Shown: positions 1 through 8,632 of the stretch, piece by piece
Layout: each line of letters begins with the position of its first letter
Position numbering within the stretch: the stretch's first letter is position 1
From: Alteromonas_F sp964429915
Lineage (GTDB): Bacteria > Pseudomonadota > Gammaproteobacteria > Enterobacterales > Alteromonadaceae
Assembly (NCBI GenBank): GCA_964429915.1
Contig: CAYSDZ010000005.1
Span: forward strand, 62,001-126,000
Length of the DNA: 64,000 bases
Direction: 5' to 3'
Notes under the pieces: model-generated
Database searches by the model: none
The model's input: the letters and a program-made list of their open reading frames with translations, nothing else
Told to the model about the DNA's origin: nothing
Position numbers and translations under genes: made by a program

Positions 1-369
1 AACCCGGAAGGAATGGCTATTGACGCTGAAGCATTAAGTGCCAATAGTGCAGTTGTCACATGTCTTGGAAACGATATAGGTTACGATAAAATTTTCTCTC
101 ATCAAGTTGAGCTGAAAGCTTCAGATGGTGATATTTTACTTGTGTTATCAGGAAGTGGGAATTCATCTAACATAGCCCATGCCTTACTGGCAGCCAGAAA
201 GAAAAATGTTAAGACCTATGCGATCCTTGGATATAACGGAGGGAAAGCAAAGTTGTTAGCCGATGTCGCGCTTCATTTTCCTATTGACGACATGCAAATC
301 TCTGAAGACTTACAGGTTATCTTAGGGCACATGTTGATGCGACGTTTAAATCAATTAATTACATCATGA
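1..369 (+). CDS. SIS-domain sugar-phosphate isomerase, GmhA-like, 5' end missing
   Basis: The reading frame is open from base 1, so the N-terminus lies outside the window; 122 codons remain. The visible part has the SIS core: a strand followed by the phosphate-binding loop LVLSGSGNSSN, then a helix rich in Ala. Family knowledge: GmhA-type SIS proteins convert sedoheptulose 7-phosphate to D-glycero-D-manno-heptose 7-phosphate in the cytoplasm. The stop overlaps the next start by 4 bases, so it is the upstream member of the plus-strand glycan operon. A heptose kinase/nucleotidyltransferase is encoded in the converging operon, which fits a heptose route. Other SIS sugar isomerases cannot be excluded from the C-terminal part alone. 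Confidence 0.8.
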   Translation, partial: NPEGMAIDAEALSANSAVVTCLGNDIGYDKIFSHQVELKASDGDILLVLSGSGNSSNIAHALLAARKKNVKTYAILGYNGGKAKLLADVALHFPIDDMQISEDLQVILGHMLMRRLNQLITS

Positions 370-1355
370 ATAAAATATTTGTTTTAGGTTCAGGCTCTTT
401 TGCGGGTAGCCAATTTATTGATCATGCCTTGAAAAATGGGAGCCGAGTGGTAGGGATAAATCGCTCTGCAGAAACTTCGCCATTGTTTTTGCCGTATAAA
501 AATTCTAAAAACATCAACCTATTCAAATTTTATCAATTCGATATTAATCATCACTTTGAAGAGATTTGTGCTTTGTTAAATTCTTTTTGTCCTGATGTAA
601 TTGTCGATTTTGCCGGTCAAGGAATGGTAGCTGAAAGCTGGTCGCAACCAGAACATTGGTATCAGACAAATATTCTAAGTAAAGTTAAGTTACACCGTTT
701 TTTAGTCAATAAGCAATGGCTTAAGAAATATATCCGAATCTCGACTCCAGAGGTTTATGGCTCGTCAGATTCTTTAATTAGCGAATCTCAATCATATAAC
801 CCTAGCACTCCATACGCAGTGAGTCATGCTGCTATTGATATGAGCCTAAAGGCGTTTCAGAAGCAGTTCGATTTTCCCGTTGTATTTACACGGTTTTCGA
901 ATTTTTATGGTCCTGGTCAACAACTATATAGAATAATTCCGAGAACAATTCTATATGCTTATTTAGGAAAAAAACTGCCGTTACACGGAGGGGGGCACGC
1001 TGTAAGAGCATTTGTTCATGCAAATGATATCTGTAGCGGAATTCAAAGTACGATATTAAGTGGAGTTATTGGCGAGACTTATCATTTTTCAACCTCCGAT
1101 TTTGTAACCATTAGGCAATTAGTTCAAAAAATTCATCAAATAATGGATGTTAATCACGATGAATTCGTAGAAGTCACCGAGGATAGGCCTGGTAAAGACT
1201 TAAAATACCTTATGAGTGACAAAAAAAGCCAACGAGAACTGTCTTGGAAACCCTCTATCAGTCTAGATGAAGGTCTATTAAGTTGTTGTAAATGGGTTGG
1301 TGATAATTTCAAAGAGCTATGTCGATTTCCGCTTAATTATGAACACAAGGTTTGA
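366..1355 (+). CDS. NAD-dependent NDP-sugar epimerase/dehydratase (extended SDR)
   Basis: A 329-residue extended short-chain dehydrogenase. The N-terminal Rossmann loop is GSGSFAGSQF (residues 8-17). The active-site region reads STPEVYG (126-132) and PYAVSHAAID (149-158). The substrate loop FYGPGQQLYRIIPRT and an R-G-D-like GGHAVRAF segment follow. The usual catalytic Lys of YxxxK is His154, and the Asp of the TDE dehydratase triad is Pro, while Glu129 is kept. So a 4,6-dehydratase reaction is uncertain; an epimerase or other oxidoreductase of nucleotide sugars is equally possible. It overlaps the SIS gene by 4 bases and precedes two aminotransferases, consistent with supplying a keto-sugar. 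Confidence 0.8.
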   Translation: MNKIFVLGSGSFAGSQFIDHALKNGSRVVGINRSAETSPLFLPYKNSKNINLFKFYQFDINHHFEEICALLNSFCPDVIVDFAGQGMVAESWSQPEHWYQTNILSKVKLHRFLVNKQWLKKYIRISTPEVYGSSDSLISESQSYNPSTPYAVSHAAIDMSLKAFQKQFDFPVVFTRFSNFYGPGQQLYRIIPRTILYAYLGKKLPLHGGGHAVRAFVHANDICSGIQSTILSGVIGETYHFSTSDFVTIRQLVQKIHQIMDVNHDEFVEVTEDRPGKDLKYLMSDKKSQRELSWKPSISLDEGLLSCCKWVGDNFKELCRFPLNYEHKV

Positions 1356-1361
1356 TTAAAA

Positions 1362-2513
1362 ATGTCAAATTTTTATCCAGAGCAATATAAAAAAACAGGC
1401 ATATACCCCATTAATCATAATTATTTGCCCAAGCAATTCGAAGATTTTGACCAAATCTGGCAGCAAGTGAAGCAGGTGGTTGTGAATGGTGACTTTACAT
1501 TAGGTAGCGCAGTCGACGAGTTCGAGAGTAGGTTTGCCATGCTTAATGATGGTAAATTCGGAGTGGGTGTGGGAAGTGGGACAGATGCACTCTTCCTTTC
1601 CCTAAAAGCACTTGATATAGGTCCTGGCGATGAGGTTATTACTACACCTTTTACATTTTATGCAACAGTTGGGGCGATAGTTACGGCGGGAGCAAAACCC
1701 GTTTTTGTTGATATTACAGATGATTACAATATTGACCCCAATCAGATTGAGGCAGCAATAACGCCAAGAACTAAAGCTATCATTCCAGTACATTGGGCCG
1801 GCATGCCATGTGATATGAATGAAATTAATGTACTAGCCAATAAGTATAAGATATCTGTTGTAGCTGATGCATGCCATGCAATCGATGCTAGGTTAGATGA
1901 TAGTGGAATGGCTCAATTTTCGGATTTAACCTGCTTTAGTATGCATCCCCTTAAGAATCTTAATGTATGGGGGGATGGTGGCATTATAGTGACTAATAGT
2001 GAAGTATTAGCAAATAAACTTTATTTAATGCGAAATCATGGCCTGAGTGGGAGAGATGAATGTCAAATGTTTGCATACAATTCGCGTTTAGATACTATTC
2101 AAGCGGTTGTGGCTAACTATTTGCTGACTAACAGAATAGATAATATTAGTAGTAAACGCATTGAGCATTCTACTTATTTTGATAACGCGTTTCGCGATAT
2201 AAAACAAATATCGTTGCCCGTTCGTAAAGCAAATAAAAAATGTGTGTTCCACTTATATATGGGACTGTTTGAATACAGGGACGAACTACAACGCTGGTTA
2301 CAGACAAAAGGGGTTGACGCAAAGATTCATTATCCTGTTCCAATGCACTTGCAGCCTGCGGCATCAAGATTGGGTTATGAAAAAGGTGATTTTCCTCGAG
2401 CTGAATATGTAGCTAATAACTGTCTATCCTTACCTGTCCATGAGTTTATTTCTCAGTCCCAACAAGAGTATGTCGTTGAATCGATAATGTCATTTTATGA
2501 GCAATGTAAATGA
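1362..2513 (+). CDS. DegT/DnrJ/EryC1-family sugar aminotransferase (first of a pair)
   Basis: A 383-residue PLP-dependent NDP-keto-sugar aminotransferase. The PLP lysine is K198 in SMHPLKNL; GSGTDAL (71-77) binds the phosphate and the ADACHAID segment (168-175) holds the cofactor Asp. In that segment His replaces the more common Gln, as in PseC-like members. The C-terminal VDAKIHYPVP segment, here preceded by a helix, is typical of the family. Known reaction: transfer of an amino group from glutamate to a keto-sugar nucleotide. It overlaps the second aminotransferase by 4 bases, and the two are clear paralogues. Sugar position and nucleotide cannot be read from sequence. Confidence 0.9.
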   Translation: MSNFYPEQYKKTGIYPINHNYLPKQFEDFDQIWQQVKQVVVNGDFTLGSAVDEFESRFAMLNDGKFGVGVGSGTDALFLSLKALDIGPGDEVITTPFTFYATVGAIVTAGAKPVFVDITDDYNIDPNQIEAAITPRTKAIIPVHWAGMPCDMNEINVLANKYKISVVADACHAIDARLDDSGMAQFSDLTCFSMHPLKNLNVWGDGGIIVTNSEVLANKLYLMRNHGLSGRDECQMFAYNSRLDTIQAVVANYLLTNRIDNISSKRIEHSTYFDNAFRDIKQISLPVRKANKKCVFHLYMGLFEYRDELQRWLQTKGVDAKIHYPVPMHLQPAASRLGYEKGDFPRAEYVANNCLSLPVHEFISQSQQEYVVESIMSFYEQCK

Positions 2514-3613
2514 AAGTACCATTTGTAAATTTAGGGGCTCAATTCGAGTTTTTAGAACAAGAGTTAGTTGAGACTTTTTGCAGGGTAGGTCGCTCAGGAG
2601 CATATATCCTTGGAGACGAAGTAGAAAGGTTTGAAACAGGATTAGCTGCATTATGCGGAACTCGTTACGCGATTACTGTTGCAAATGGAACTGACGCTCT
2701 AATATTAATAATGAAAGCACTAGGTATAGGTGGAAGTGATGAAGTCATTACCGTACCCAACTCTTTCGTTGCCAGTGCCGGTGGTATCGCTGCAGTGGGG
2801 GCAAAACCAGTTTTTGTCGATGTCGGTGAAGACTTTAATTTAGACCCCAAACAGTTAGAACAAGCCATTACAAGCTCAACTAAAGCAATTGTGCCTGTTC
2901 ATTTGACAGGAAATCCTGCAGATATTTATGAAATCAATAAAATTGCTAATAAGTATGGTATTTTGGTATTGGAGGATGCAGCACAAGCTATAGGAGCTCG
3001 CCACCATGGAAAGTGTGTTGGTAGTTTAGGGTTTGCTGCAGCGTTCAGCTTACACCCATTAAAAAACTTTCACCTAATGGGAGATGCTGGATTCATTACC
3101 ACAGATGACGAGTGTTTGAAAAACAAACTACTACAGGTTCGCAACCATGGGCTCATAAATAGAAATGAAAGCGTCTGCTGGGGGCTAAACAGTAGACTTG
3201 ATTCTCTTCAAGCTGCAATAGGTAATGCTAAACTTAAGCATTTCGACGCTTGGACATCCCGTTTTAAAGAAATAGCACAGCTATATACCTTTGCGCTTAA
3301 AGACGTTGTACGAATTCCACTTATCCCAACCGAAAATGAAGCTGTTTTTCACAACTTTGTAATTCGAGACTCAAATAGGGACGAGTTAGCAGAGTACTTG
3401 TTGCAGCGAGGTGTAGAAACTAAGATTCATTATCCAATACCTCTGCATTTAATGGAATGTAGTAAAGGTTTGAACTATAAGTTCGGAGATTTTCCTGCTA
3501 CTGAAAATCAATCACGAGAGATTTTAAGTTTACCTATTTACCCAGAGTTAACGAACGAACAGGTTAAATACGTTTGTCATACAATCAAAAACTTTAAATG
3601 CGCTAAGTGCTAA
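2510..3613 (+). CDS. DegT/DnrJ/EryC1-family sugar aminotransferase (second of a pair)
   Basis: A 367-residue paralogue of the gene before it, with the PLP lysine K185 in SLHPLKNF, the canonical EDAAQAIGA cofactor segment (155-163) and VETKIHYPIP near the C-terminus. The internal blocks GTDAL, DEVIT, GAKPVFVD and RNHGL are shared with its neighbour, so the pair probably arose by tandem duplication. Having two aminotransferases in one operon suggests a diamino sugar, or two routes using different keto-sugars; this is inference. The stop lies beside the start of the E1 alpha gene. Confidence 0.9.
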   Translation: MKVPFVNLGAQFEFLEQELVETFCRVGRSGAYILGDEVERFETGLAALCGTRYAITVANGTDALILIMKALGIGGSDEVITVPNSFVASAGGIAAVGAKPVFVDVGEDFNLDPKQLEQAITSSTKAIVPVHLTGNPADIYEINKIANKYGILVLEDAAQAIGARHHGKCVGSLGFAAAFSLHPLKNFHLMGDAGFITTDDECLKNKLLQVRNHGLINRNESVCWGLNSRLDSLQAAIGNAKLKHFDAWTSRFKEIAQLYTFALKDVVRIPLIPTENEAVFHNFVIRDSNRDELAEYLLQRGVETKIHYPIPLHLMECSKGLNYKFGDFPATENQSREILSLPIYPELTNEQVKYVCHTIKNFKCAKC

Positions 3614-3615
3614 AA

Positions 3616-4587
3616 ATGCAAGTTTCTATTGAAAAGCTATTGAATATTTTTGCGATGATGAATCTTATAAGACTCACTGAGCTAGGTATCGCTGACAGAT
3701 ATAAAGAAGGGAAAATGCGTTGCCCTACACATTTATCCATTGGCCAGGAATGCGTCCCATCAGTTTTAAGCCAAATCTTAAGTACTCAAGACTTAGCTGT
3801 GTCAACACACAGGGCGCATGCTCATTACCTTGCAAAGGGTGGATGCTTAAAGGCGATGCTTGCTGAAATTTATGGTAAAGAAAGTGGTTGTAGTGGTGGA
3901 AGGGGCGGTTCAATGCATCTTATTGATGAGACCGTCGGTTTTAAGGGGAGTACTGCTATCGTTGGAAACACTATTCCCCTAGGTGTTGGTTTGGCGTTAT
4001 CTAAAAAATTAAAGAAAGAGAGTGGTATTGCAGTCGTTTACGTGGGTGATGGGGCAATTGAAGAAGGCGTTTTTTATGAATCAGCTAATTTTGCAGTTGT
4101 GCAGCGCTTGCCAGTCCTTTTTGTCTGTGAAAATAATTTGTATTCGGTCTACTCTCCATTGGGTTCACGTCAACCGATAAAACGAAAAATTAATGAACTT
4201 GTTGCCGCGATCGGTCTAAACACGAGTTTCGGTGATGGCAACTCTGTACAAGAAAGCTATGAACGTTGTTTTAATGCTTATGACTACGTTTCAGACAATA
4301 ACGGGCCTGCGTTTGTGGAGCTACAAACTTACAGGTGGTTAGAACATTGCGGCCCCAATTACGATAACGATATCGGATACCGAAGCGAAGAAGAATTTTC
4401 ACATTGGAAAAAAAGAGACCCCATAGCCCAACTGGAGGCGTATTTGACAAATACAGGTCAAGCTACTAAGCAAGAGCTATCTTCAATAATAAAAGTAACA
4501 AAAGAAAAGGTTGAACGTGCATTCGATTTTGCTGAAAGAGCAGCTTATCCCTCATACCGTTCTTCTGAGCAACGAGTGTTTTGTTAA
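3616..4587 (+). CDS. Thiamine-diphosphate-dependent E1 component, alpha subunit
   Basis: A 323-residue protein of the 2-oxo-acid dehydrogenase E1 alpha / acetoin dehydrogenase alpha type. The ThDP motif runs from GDG (144-146) to ENN (172-174), and the THRAHAH segment (64-70) matches the active-site histidine region. A GTG nine bases upstream (3607) is also in frame; the ATG was preferred because neither has a clear ribosome site. Known role: with E1 beta it decarboxylates a 2-keto acid and transfers the activated aldehyde or acyl unit. No lipoyl E2 or E3 gene is nearby. In this glycan setting a two-carbon transfer onto a keto-sugar is plausible, as proposed for the AviB1/AviB2 pair of avilamycin; inference only. 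Confidence 0.88.
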   Translation: MQVSIEKLLNIFAMMNLIRLTELGIADRYKEGKMRCPTHLSIGQECVPSVLSQILSTQDLAVSTHRAHAHYLAKGGCLKAMLAEIYGKESGCSGGRGGSMHLIDETVGFKGSTAIVGNTIPLGVGLALSKKLKKESGIAVVYVGDGAIEEGVFYESANFAVVQRLPVLFVCENNLYSVYSPLGSRQPIKRKINELVAAIGLNTSFGDGNSVQESYERCFNAYDYVSDNNGPAFVELQTYRWLEHCGPNYDNDIGYRSEEEFSHWKKRDPIAQLEAYLTNTGQATKQELSSIIKVTKEKVERAFDFAERAAYPSYRSSEQRVFC

Positions 4588-5663
4588 TGAAACATATCAA
4601 GTCAAACGAATTAATTAGCTATGCTGATGCAATAAATCTTGCAATGCATGAAGCTATGTATTTAGACGATACCGTGATTTGCTATGGTCTCGGTGTAGAT
4701 GATCCAAAACGTATATTTGGTACCACAACAGGTCTTGTAGAGAGTTTTGGTAAAGACAGGGTTTTTGATATGCCTACCGCAGAAAATGGAATGCTAGGTG
4801 TAGGTATTGGGGCGGCGCTTAACGGAATTAAACCCGTTATGGTGCATCAGCGATTGGATTTTTTCTTGTTGACTATGGATCAATTGGTAAATACGGCGGC
4901 TAAGTGGTATTACATGTTTAACGAAAAAAGAAGCGTGCCGCTCACTATAAGACTTATTGTGGGAAGAGGCTGGGGGCAAGGACCAACTCATTCTCAAAAT
5001 TTGCAGGCATGGTTCGCTCATGTGCCTGGCTTGAAGGTAGTAATGCCAACCACTCCGAACGATGCTCGAGGGATGCTACTAACAAGTATTGCAGACCCTA
5101 ACCCAGTAGTATTTATTGAGCATAGATGGTTACATGGCCAAAAAGGATTTGTTGAAAAAACGGAAGAAAATTTTCCGATTGACAAGTGCAGAATAAAAAA
5201 ATGCGGAAAGAGTTTGACAATTGTAGCGATGTCATATCAAGTGATAGAGGCAATAAGAGCTGCAGAAGTTATGGAACAGTTTGACATTAATGCTGAGGTG
5301 ATAGACCTATGCAGTATCCAACCCATTGATTGGGAGACAATTTTTGACTCTGTAAAGAAAACTGGATATTTAGTTACAATAGATACTGCTGCTAAAACCG
5401 GATCTGTATCTGCAGAAATAGTGGCTCTAGTTGCTGAAAAGTGCTTTAGTTACCTAAAAAAAGCACCTGTACGACTAGCGTTACCCGACCATCCAGAGCC
5501 TACTAGCTACAAATTAACTAAAGATTATTATTTTGATGCCGAAAAAATAGCAAATGAATGCAATAGGTTAATTGAAGATGAGTTTCCTTTAAATAGGTAC
5601 GAAAGTCTAAAAGTAAGAGGCCATCACGATATTCCAGGTACTTATTTTACCGGACCTTTCTAA
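4587..5663 (+). CDS. Thiamine-diphosphate-dependent E1 component, beta subunit (transketolase-like)
   Basis: A 358-residue E1 beta subunit with the transketolase pyrimidine-binding domain (about residues 8-185) and the transketolase C-terminal domain (about 200-325). Visible family blocks are PTAENGMLGVGIGAAL, the GRGWGQGPTHSQ segment and the HRWLHG region; the acidic residue in PTAENG fits the ThDP-activating Glu. The ATG overlaps the alpha stop as TAATG, implying translational coupling and a heterotetramer. A TTG six bases upstream is in frame but less likely. No E2/E3 genes follow, so this is not a normal pyruvate dehydrogenase operon. Confidence 0.88.
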   Translation: MKHIKSNELISYADAINLAMHEAMYLDDTVICYGLGVDDPKRIFGTTTGLVESFGKDRVFDMPTAENGMLGVGIGAALNGIKPVMVHQRLDFFLLTMDQLVNTAAKWYYMFNEKRSVPLTIRLIVGRGWGQGPTHSQNLQAWFAHVPGLKVVMPTTPNDARGMLLTSIADPNPVVFIEHRWLHGQKGFVEKTEENFPIDKCRIKKCGKSLTIVAMSYQVIEAIRAAEVMEQFDINAEVIDLCSIQPIDWETIFDSVKKTGYLVTIDTAAKTGSVSAEIVALVAEKCFSYLKKAPVRLALPDHPEPTSYKLTKDYYFDAEKIANECNRLIEDEFPLNRYESLKVRGHHDIPGTYFTGPF

Positions 5664-5715
5664 TCAAATTTGTTTACGTGTTTTAAGGCTTCAATTTAGA
5701 TATAGAGTATACATA

Positions 5716-6057
5716 ATGTCCGGAATAAATTTAACTTACGCCTCTCAGCCAGTACATACACCTTCTGACTTTTGGTTAGCCAAAAGCAAGGAAGAAAGAA
5801 TAGATTTAATCAAGCACTTTTTCAAACAGAATGATGTACCTATGGATGTGGTTAGAATTGAAAACGATTCTGATATTATTGTGAAGTTAAATAGTAAGTT
5901 AGATGCTGCTCAAAGAGGAGAATTATTGAGGGACGTTGAGTTTCAACTTAATGAGAAAATAGAAAAAAGTATTTCTATATGGTTAGGGATGCAAGCTGAC
6001 CGTAATACTATTCGTCATTTTCGTGGAGTAAAGATAGATGTCAAGCAAGAGCGTTAA
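5716..6057 (+). CDS. Small protein of unknown function, coupled to radical SAM gene
   Basis: 113 residues, not recognised. It has no signal peptide, membrane segment or cysteine. Secondary structure seems to be a helical N-terminal third (KSKEERIDLIKHFF) followed by alternating strands and a helix; the C-terminal IRHFRGVKI stretch is basic. The gene starts 52 bases after E1 beta and overlaps the radical SAM gene by 20 bases, so the two are probably made together. It could be a partner or substrate carrier for that enzyme or for the E1 pair, but the sequence does not say which. Confidence 0.7.
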   Translation: MSGINLTYASQPVHTPSDFWLAKSKEERIDLIKHFFKQNDVPMDVVRIENDSDIIVKLNSKLDAAQRGELLRDVEFQLNEKIEKSISIWLGMQADRNTIRHFRGVKIDVKQER

Positions 6058-7171
6058 TGAACAACTCATTTTAGACGGCCACAAGTTATCTTGGCATACA
6101 GACAGAGTCGATGCTTGGGAGGCTGGAGAAAGAATCGCGCCTGTGAGTATAGATATGGCTCTAACAAGGGCTTGTCAGGCCACTTGTAGGGGGTGTTATG
6201 CAACACTGCAAGAGTCACAAAGTAGGTCGAGGTTAACAACGGATACTTTTTTTCATTTTTTAGATGATTGTGCTGAGATGGGAGTCAGAGGCATATCCTT
6301 AGTAAGTGACGGCGAAAGTACCATGTCAAAATCCTACGAGCCATTTATAAAGCGAGCAAGTGAACTAGGTATAGATATTGGATGCGCAACTAATGGGTGG
6401 CTGTTGACTCCGGAACTAGCAACCCAAGTCTTACCCCATATGAGATGGATAAGATTTACAATGCTAGCTGGGAACGCGCGTTCTATGGTTTCAATGATGA
6501 ATAAAGATCCTGATGACTTGTCTGTTTTTTGGAAAGCGACTTACAACATTTCACAAGCAGTAAGGATAAAGCGTAAGTTGAATTTAGACGTAACCCTCGG
6601 TATTCAGACTTATATCACCCCAAAAGATGAAAATGAGATAATGGATTTCGCTAATTTGGCTCATAATTTAGGAGTTGATTATGCAGTTATTAAACATACC
6701 TCTGACAACGAAGAAGGTGCGCTTGGCGTTGATTATGCTAATTACGATAAATTAGAGGATGCGTTGAGGAAAGCAGAAAAAACTAGCACAGAGCAAACTA
6801 AAATCATTGTCAAATGGAGTAAAATGAAAGATGGAAATAAACCTTCTTATAGTAGAGCTTATGGTATGCCGTTTTTACTCCAACTTAGCGGAAGTGGCCT
6901 CGTAGCTCCTTCCGGAATGTTTTTTAACTCAAAATATAGTAAGCTACATATTGGAAATTTTGCTGAAGAACGATTCATAGATATTTGGAAATCGAACCGT
7001 TACTGGGATGCGATGAACTATTTGGCATCACCTAATTTTGATGCTGCATCTATGATGGGGGCTTTGCCTATTCAGCACTATGCCAATGTAGCATTGGATA
7101 ATCATGTAAAAGGTATTAAGCGCATAGAAGCAAGTCCTTTCCCAAATCCACCGCATGTTAATTTTGTGTAG
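6038..7171 (+). CDS. Radical SAM protein without C-terminal cluster cysteines
   Basis: 377 residues. The CX3CX2C cluster motif is CQATCRGC (C46, C50, C53), and SLVSDGEST is the SAM-binding GGE-like strand. The C-terminal part (HIGNFAEERFIDIWKSNRYW) has the shape of the end of a SPASM domain, but no cysteine follows residue 120, so no auxiliary iron-sulfur cluster can be ligated there. Family knowledge: such enzymes make a 5'-deoxyadenosyl radical to dehydrogenate, epimerise or rearrange sugars or peptides. Its place as last gene of the glycan operon suggests a sugar or sugar-nucleotide substrate. Its start lies inside the 113-residue gene. Confidence 0.85.
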   Translation: MSSKSVNEQLILDGHKLSWHTDRVDAWEAGERIAPVSIDMALTRACQATCRGCYATLQESQSRSRLTTDTFFHFLDDCAEMGVRGISLVSDGESTMSKSYEPFIKRASELGIDIGCATNGWLLTPELATQVLPHMRWIRFTMLAGNARSMVSMMNKDPDDLSVFWKATYNISQAVRIKRKLNLDVTLGIQTYITPKDENEIMDFANLAHNLGVDYAVIKHTSDNEEGALGVDYANYDKLEDALRKAEKTSTEQTKIIVKWSKMKDGNKPSYSRAYGMPFLLQLSGSGLVAPSGMFFNSKYSKLHIGNFAEERFIDIWKSNRYWDAMNYLASPNFDAASMMGALPIQHYANVALDNHVKGIKRIEASPFPNPPHVNFV

Positions 7172-7236
7172 AAAAGCGAAATATTCTTGTCTTATACATA
7201 AGCGGTCCTTTCTTAGTCTATTGTTGGGTTGATTGT

Positions 7237-8481
7237 TCAGATAGAAAGGGTTTGAATAAGTTTCTTTGCAGTTGTTTGCCATGTGCAATGTTTTAGTACG
7301 AAAGATCGTGCTTTTTCAGAAACTCTAAAACGCTCAACATCATCGTTTAACCACTTTTTAAATACTTCTTTAAAGTTCAATGGCGTAAACTCACCATAAT
7401 GAACATTTGGCGTAAAGTATGTTTTGATTCCACCAGGAAGTGTGTCTCTGTAGGATGAGTGAGACATAACGAATGATCCTGACGCCATAGCACTCAGTGT
7501 TCTACTATGCATACCGATACCGTGGTTATTATTATGTAATGATATTTTAGATTGATTAAATATGGCGTAGCTTTCTTTTAAGGAACACAACCCTCTCCAA
7601 TATTTAACTGCTGAGGAGTACTTGTTCCAATTAGAACCATAAATACCAATATTATGGGTAACTGCAGAAGCATTTTGAAGTAACTCAATTCTGTCAATCA
7701 AACGAGGAAGTTCTCTAACACAAAGATCTAATTCAAACTGAAAGAATTGGGCTAAGTCCTTGCCAAACATTTTTTCTATTGAAATAGTTAATTCGTCAAT
7801 GTTTAAAGAACCGCTTAAGCTCGAATATTTTTTATGTACAAGTAAAGCAAACCGTAAAAACATACCTAACTTAGGAATAGAGCGGACGAGCTGCTTCAGG
7901 TCTTGTCCATGCACGTTCAAGTTTTGACCAATATTGATGACTAACGCCTCAAACGTTATTTGATTTAAACAGCATCGTTGGATCAATTCAAATAAATAGT
8001 TACATTGCCGTTCCGTTAAATTCTGAGCTCCCCTAAATTGTCTAGTTATCTCTTTATATGTTGGAGGTATTAAACAGAATCCGTTTTCTTTTTTATTTAA
8101 ATTGGCCTGTTTCTCAATGACTAAACTATTAAATTCTTTTTCAAACAGTCCAAAACGATACAGATCTGGTACATAACCTACTAAACAGGTATCGTATTTG
8201 AATTGAGTTCTTCGAGGTGAGTAAGAAGCAAAATCGTTAGGATTGATGCAGAGGTCTAAGGAGCCTCCATAAAACTTATCAGGAATATTTAACCCTAGGG
8301 TTTCTTTTGTACCTAAAGTAAATACTATATCGCCATCTTGAAAGCGGTTAGATTCAATTTCTAAGGATGGAAATACATCACAAAACCAAGCAATATATCT
8401 AAAGTTCGGTGGTCTTGTTTCGGCAGGTGGTGGTAACCTATTTATTCGAAAAACAGTTTGAATATTATTTTCAACTATCAA
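7237..8481 (-). CDS. CgeB-like glycosyltransferase, cut at its N-terminus by an amber codon
   Basis: The open frame from the ATG at 8481 gives 414 residues. The C-terminal half carries the CgeB-like Glyco_trans_1_2 pattern: the FNQSKISLHNNN strand, then MHSRTLSAMASGSFVMS, where the donor nucleotide usually binds. The same frame continues upstream through a TAG at 8518-8520 to a TTG at 8628, four bases after the preceding gene's stop and with an AGGA ribosome site. That upstream part reads like the first Rossmann strand of a glycosyltransferase. So the intact protein would be 463 residues and the gene is probably inactive or truncated in this genome, unless the TAG is a sequencing error or is read through. 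Confidence 0.75.
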   Translation of the reverse strand: MIVENNIQTVFRINRLPPPAETRPPNFRYIAWFCDVFPSLEIESNRFQDGDIVFTLGTKETLGLNIPDKFYGGSLDLCINPNDFASYSPRRTQFKYDTCLVGYVPDLYRFGLFEKEFNSLVIEKQANLNKKENGFCLIPPTYKEITRQFRGAQNLTERQCNYLFELIQRCCLNQITFEALVINIGQNLNVHGQDLKQLVRSIPKLGMFLRFALLVHKKYSSLSGSLNIDELTISIEKMFGKDLAQFFQFELDLCVRELPRLIDRIELLQNASAVTHNIGIYGSNWNKYSSAVKYWRGLCSLKESYAIFNQSKISLHNNNHGIGMHSRTLSAMASGSFVMSHSSYRDTLPGGIKTYFTPNVHYGEFTPLNFKEVFKKWLNDDVERFRVSEKARSFVLKHCTWQTTAKKLIQTLSI

Positions 8482-8628
8482 CTCGCAAAGTGCTTGGTTG
8501 CCTAAATATTCATTACTCTATTGAGCGTCTACACCTAATGATTGTAGGGCTAATGAAAGATCTCTTATGATTTTTATGTCGTAATGAGTCGTTTTTGCAG
8601 GCACTAAATATATTTTTTGTATAGCCAA
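8482..8628 (-). pseudogene. N-terminal segment of the glycosyltransferase, separated by in-frame TAG
   Basis: Read on the minus strand from TTG 8628, codons 1-36 give a hydrophobic first strand (IQKIYLVPAKTTHYD) and a helix ending GVDAQ. A TAG follows at 8520-8518, and the frame then continues without interruption into the 414-residue open frame. Spacing to the upstream gene (4 bases) matches the compact operon. Confidence 0.65.
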
Positions 8629-8632
8629 ATTT

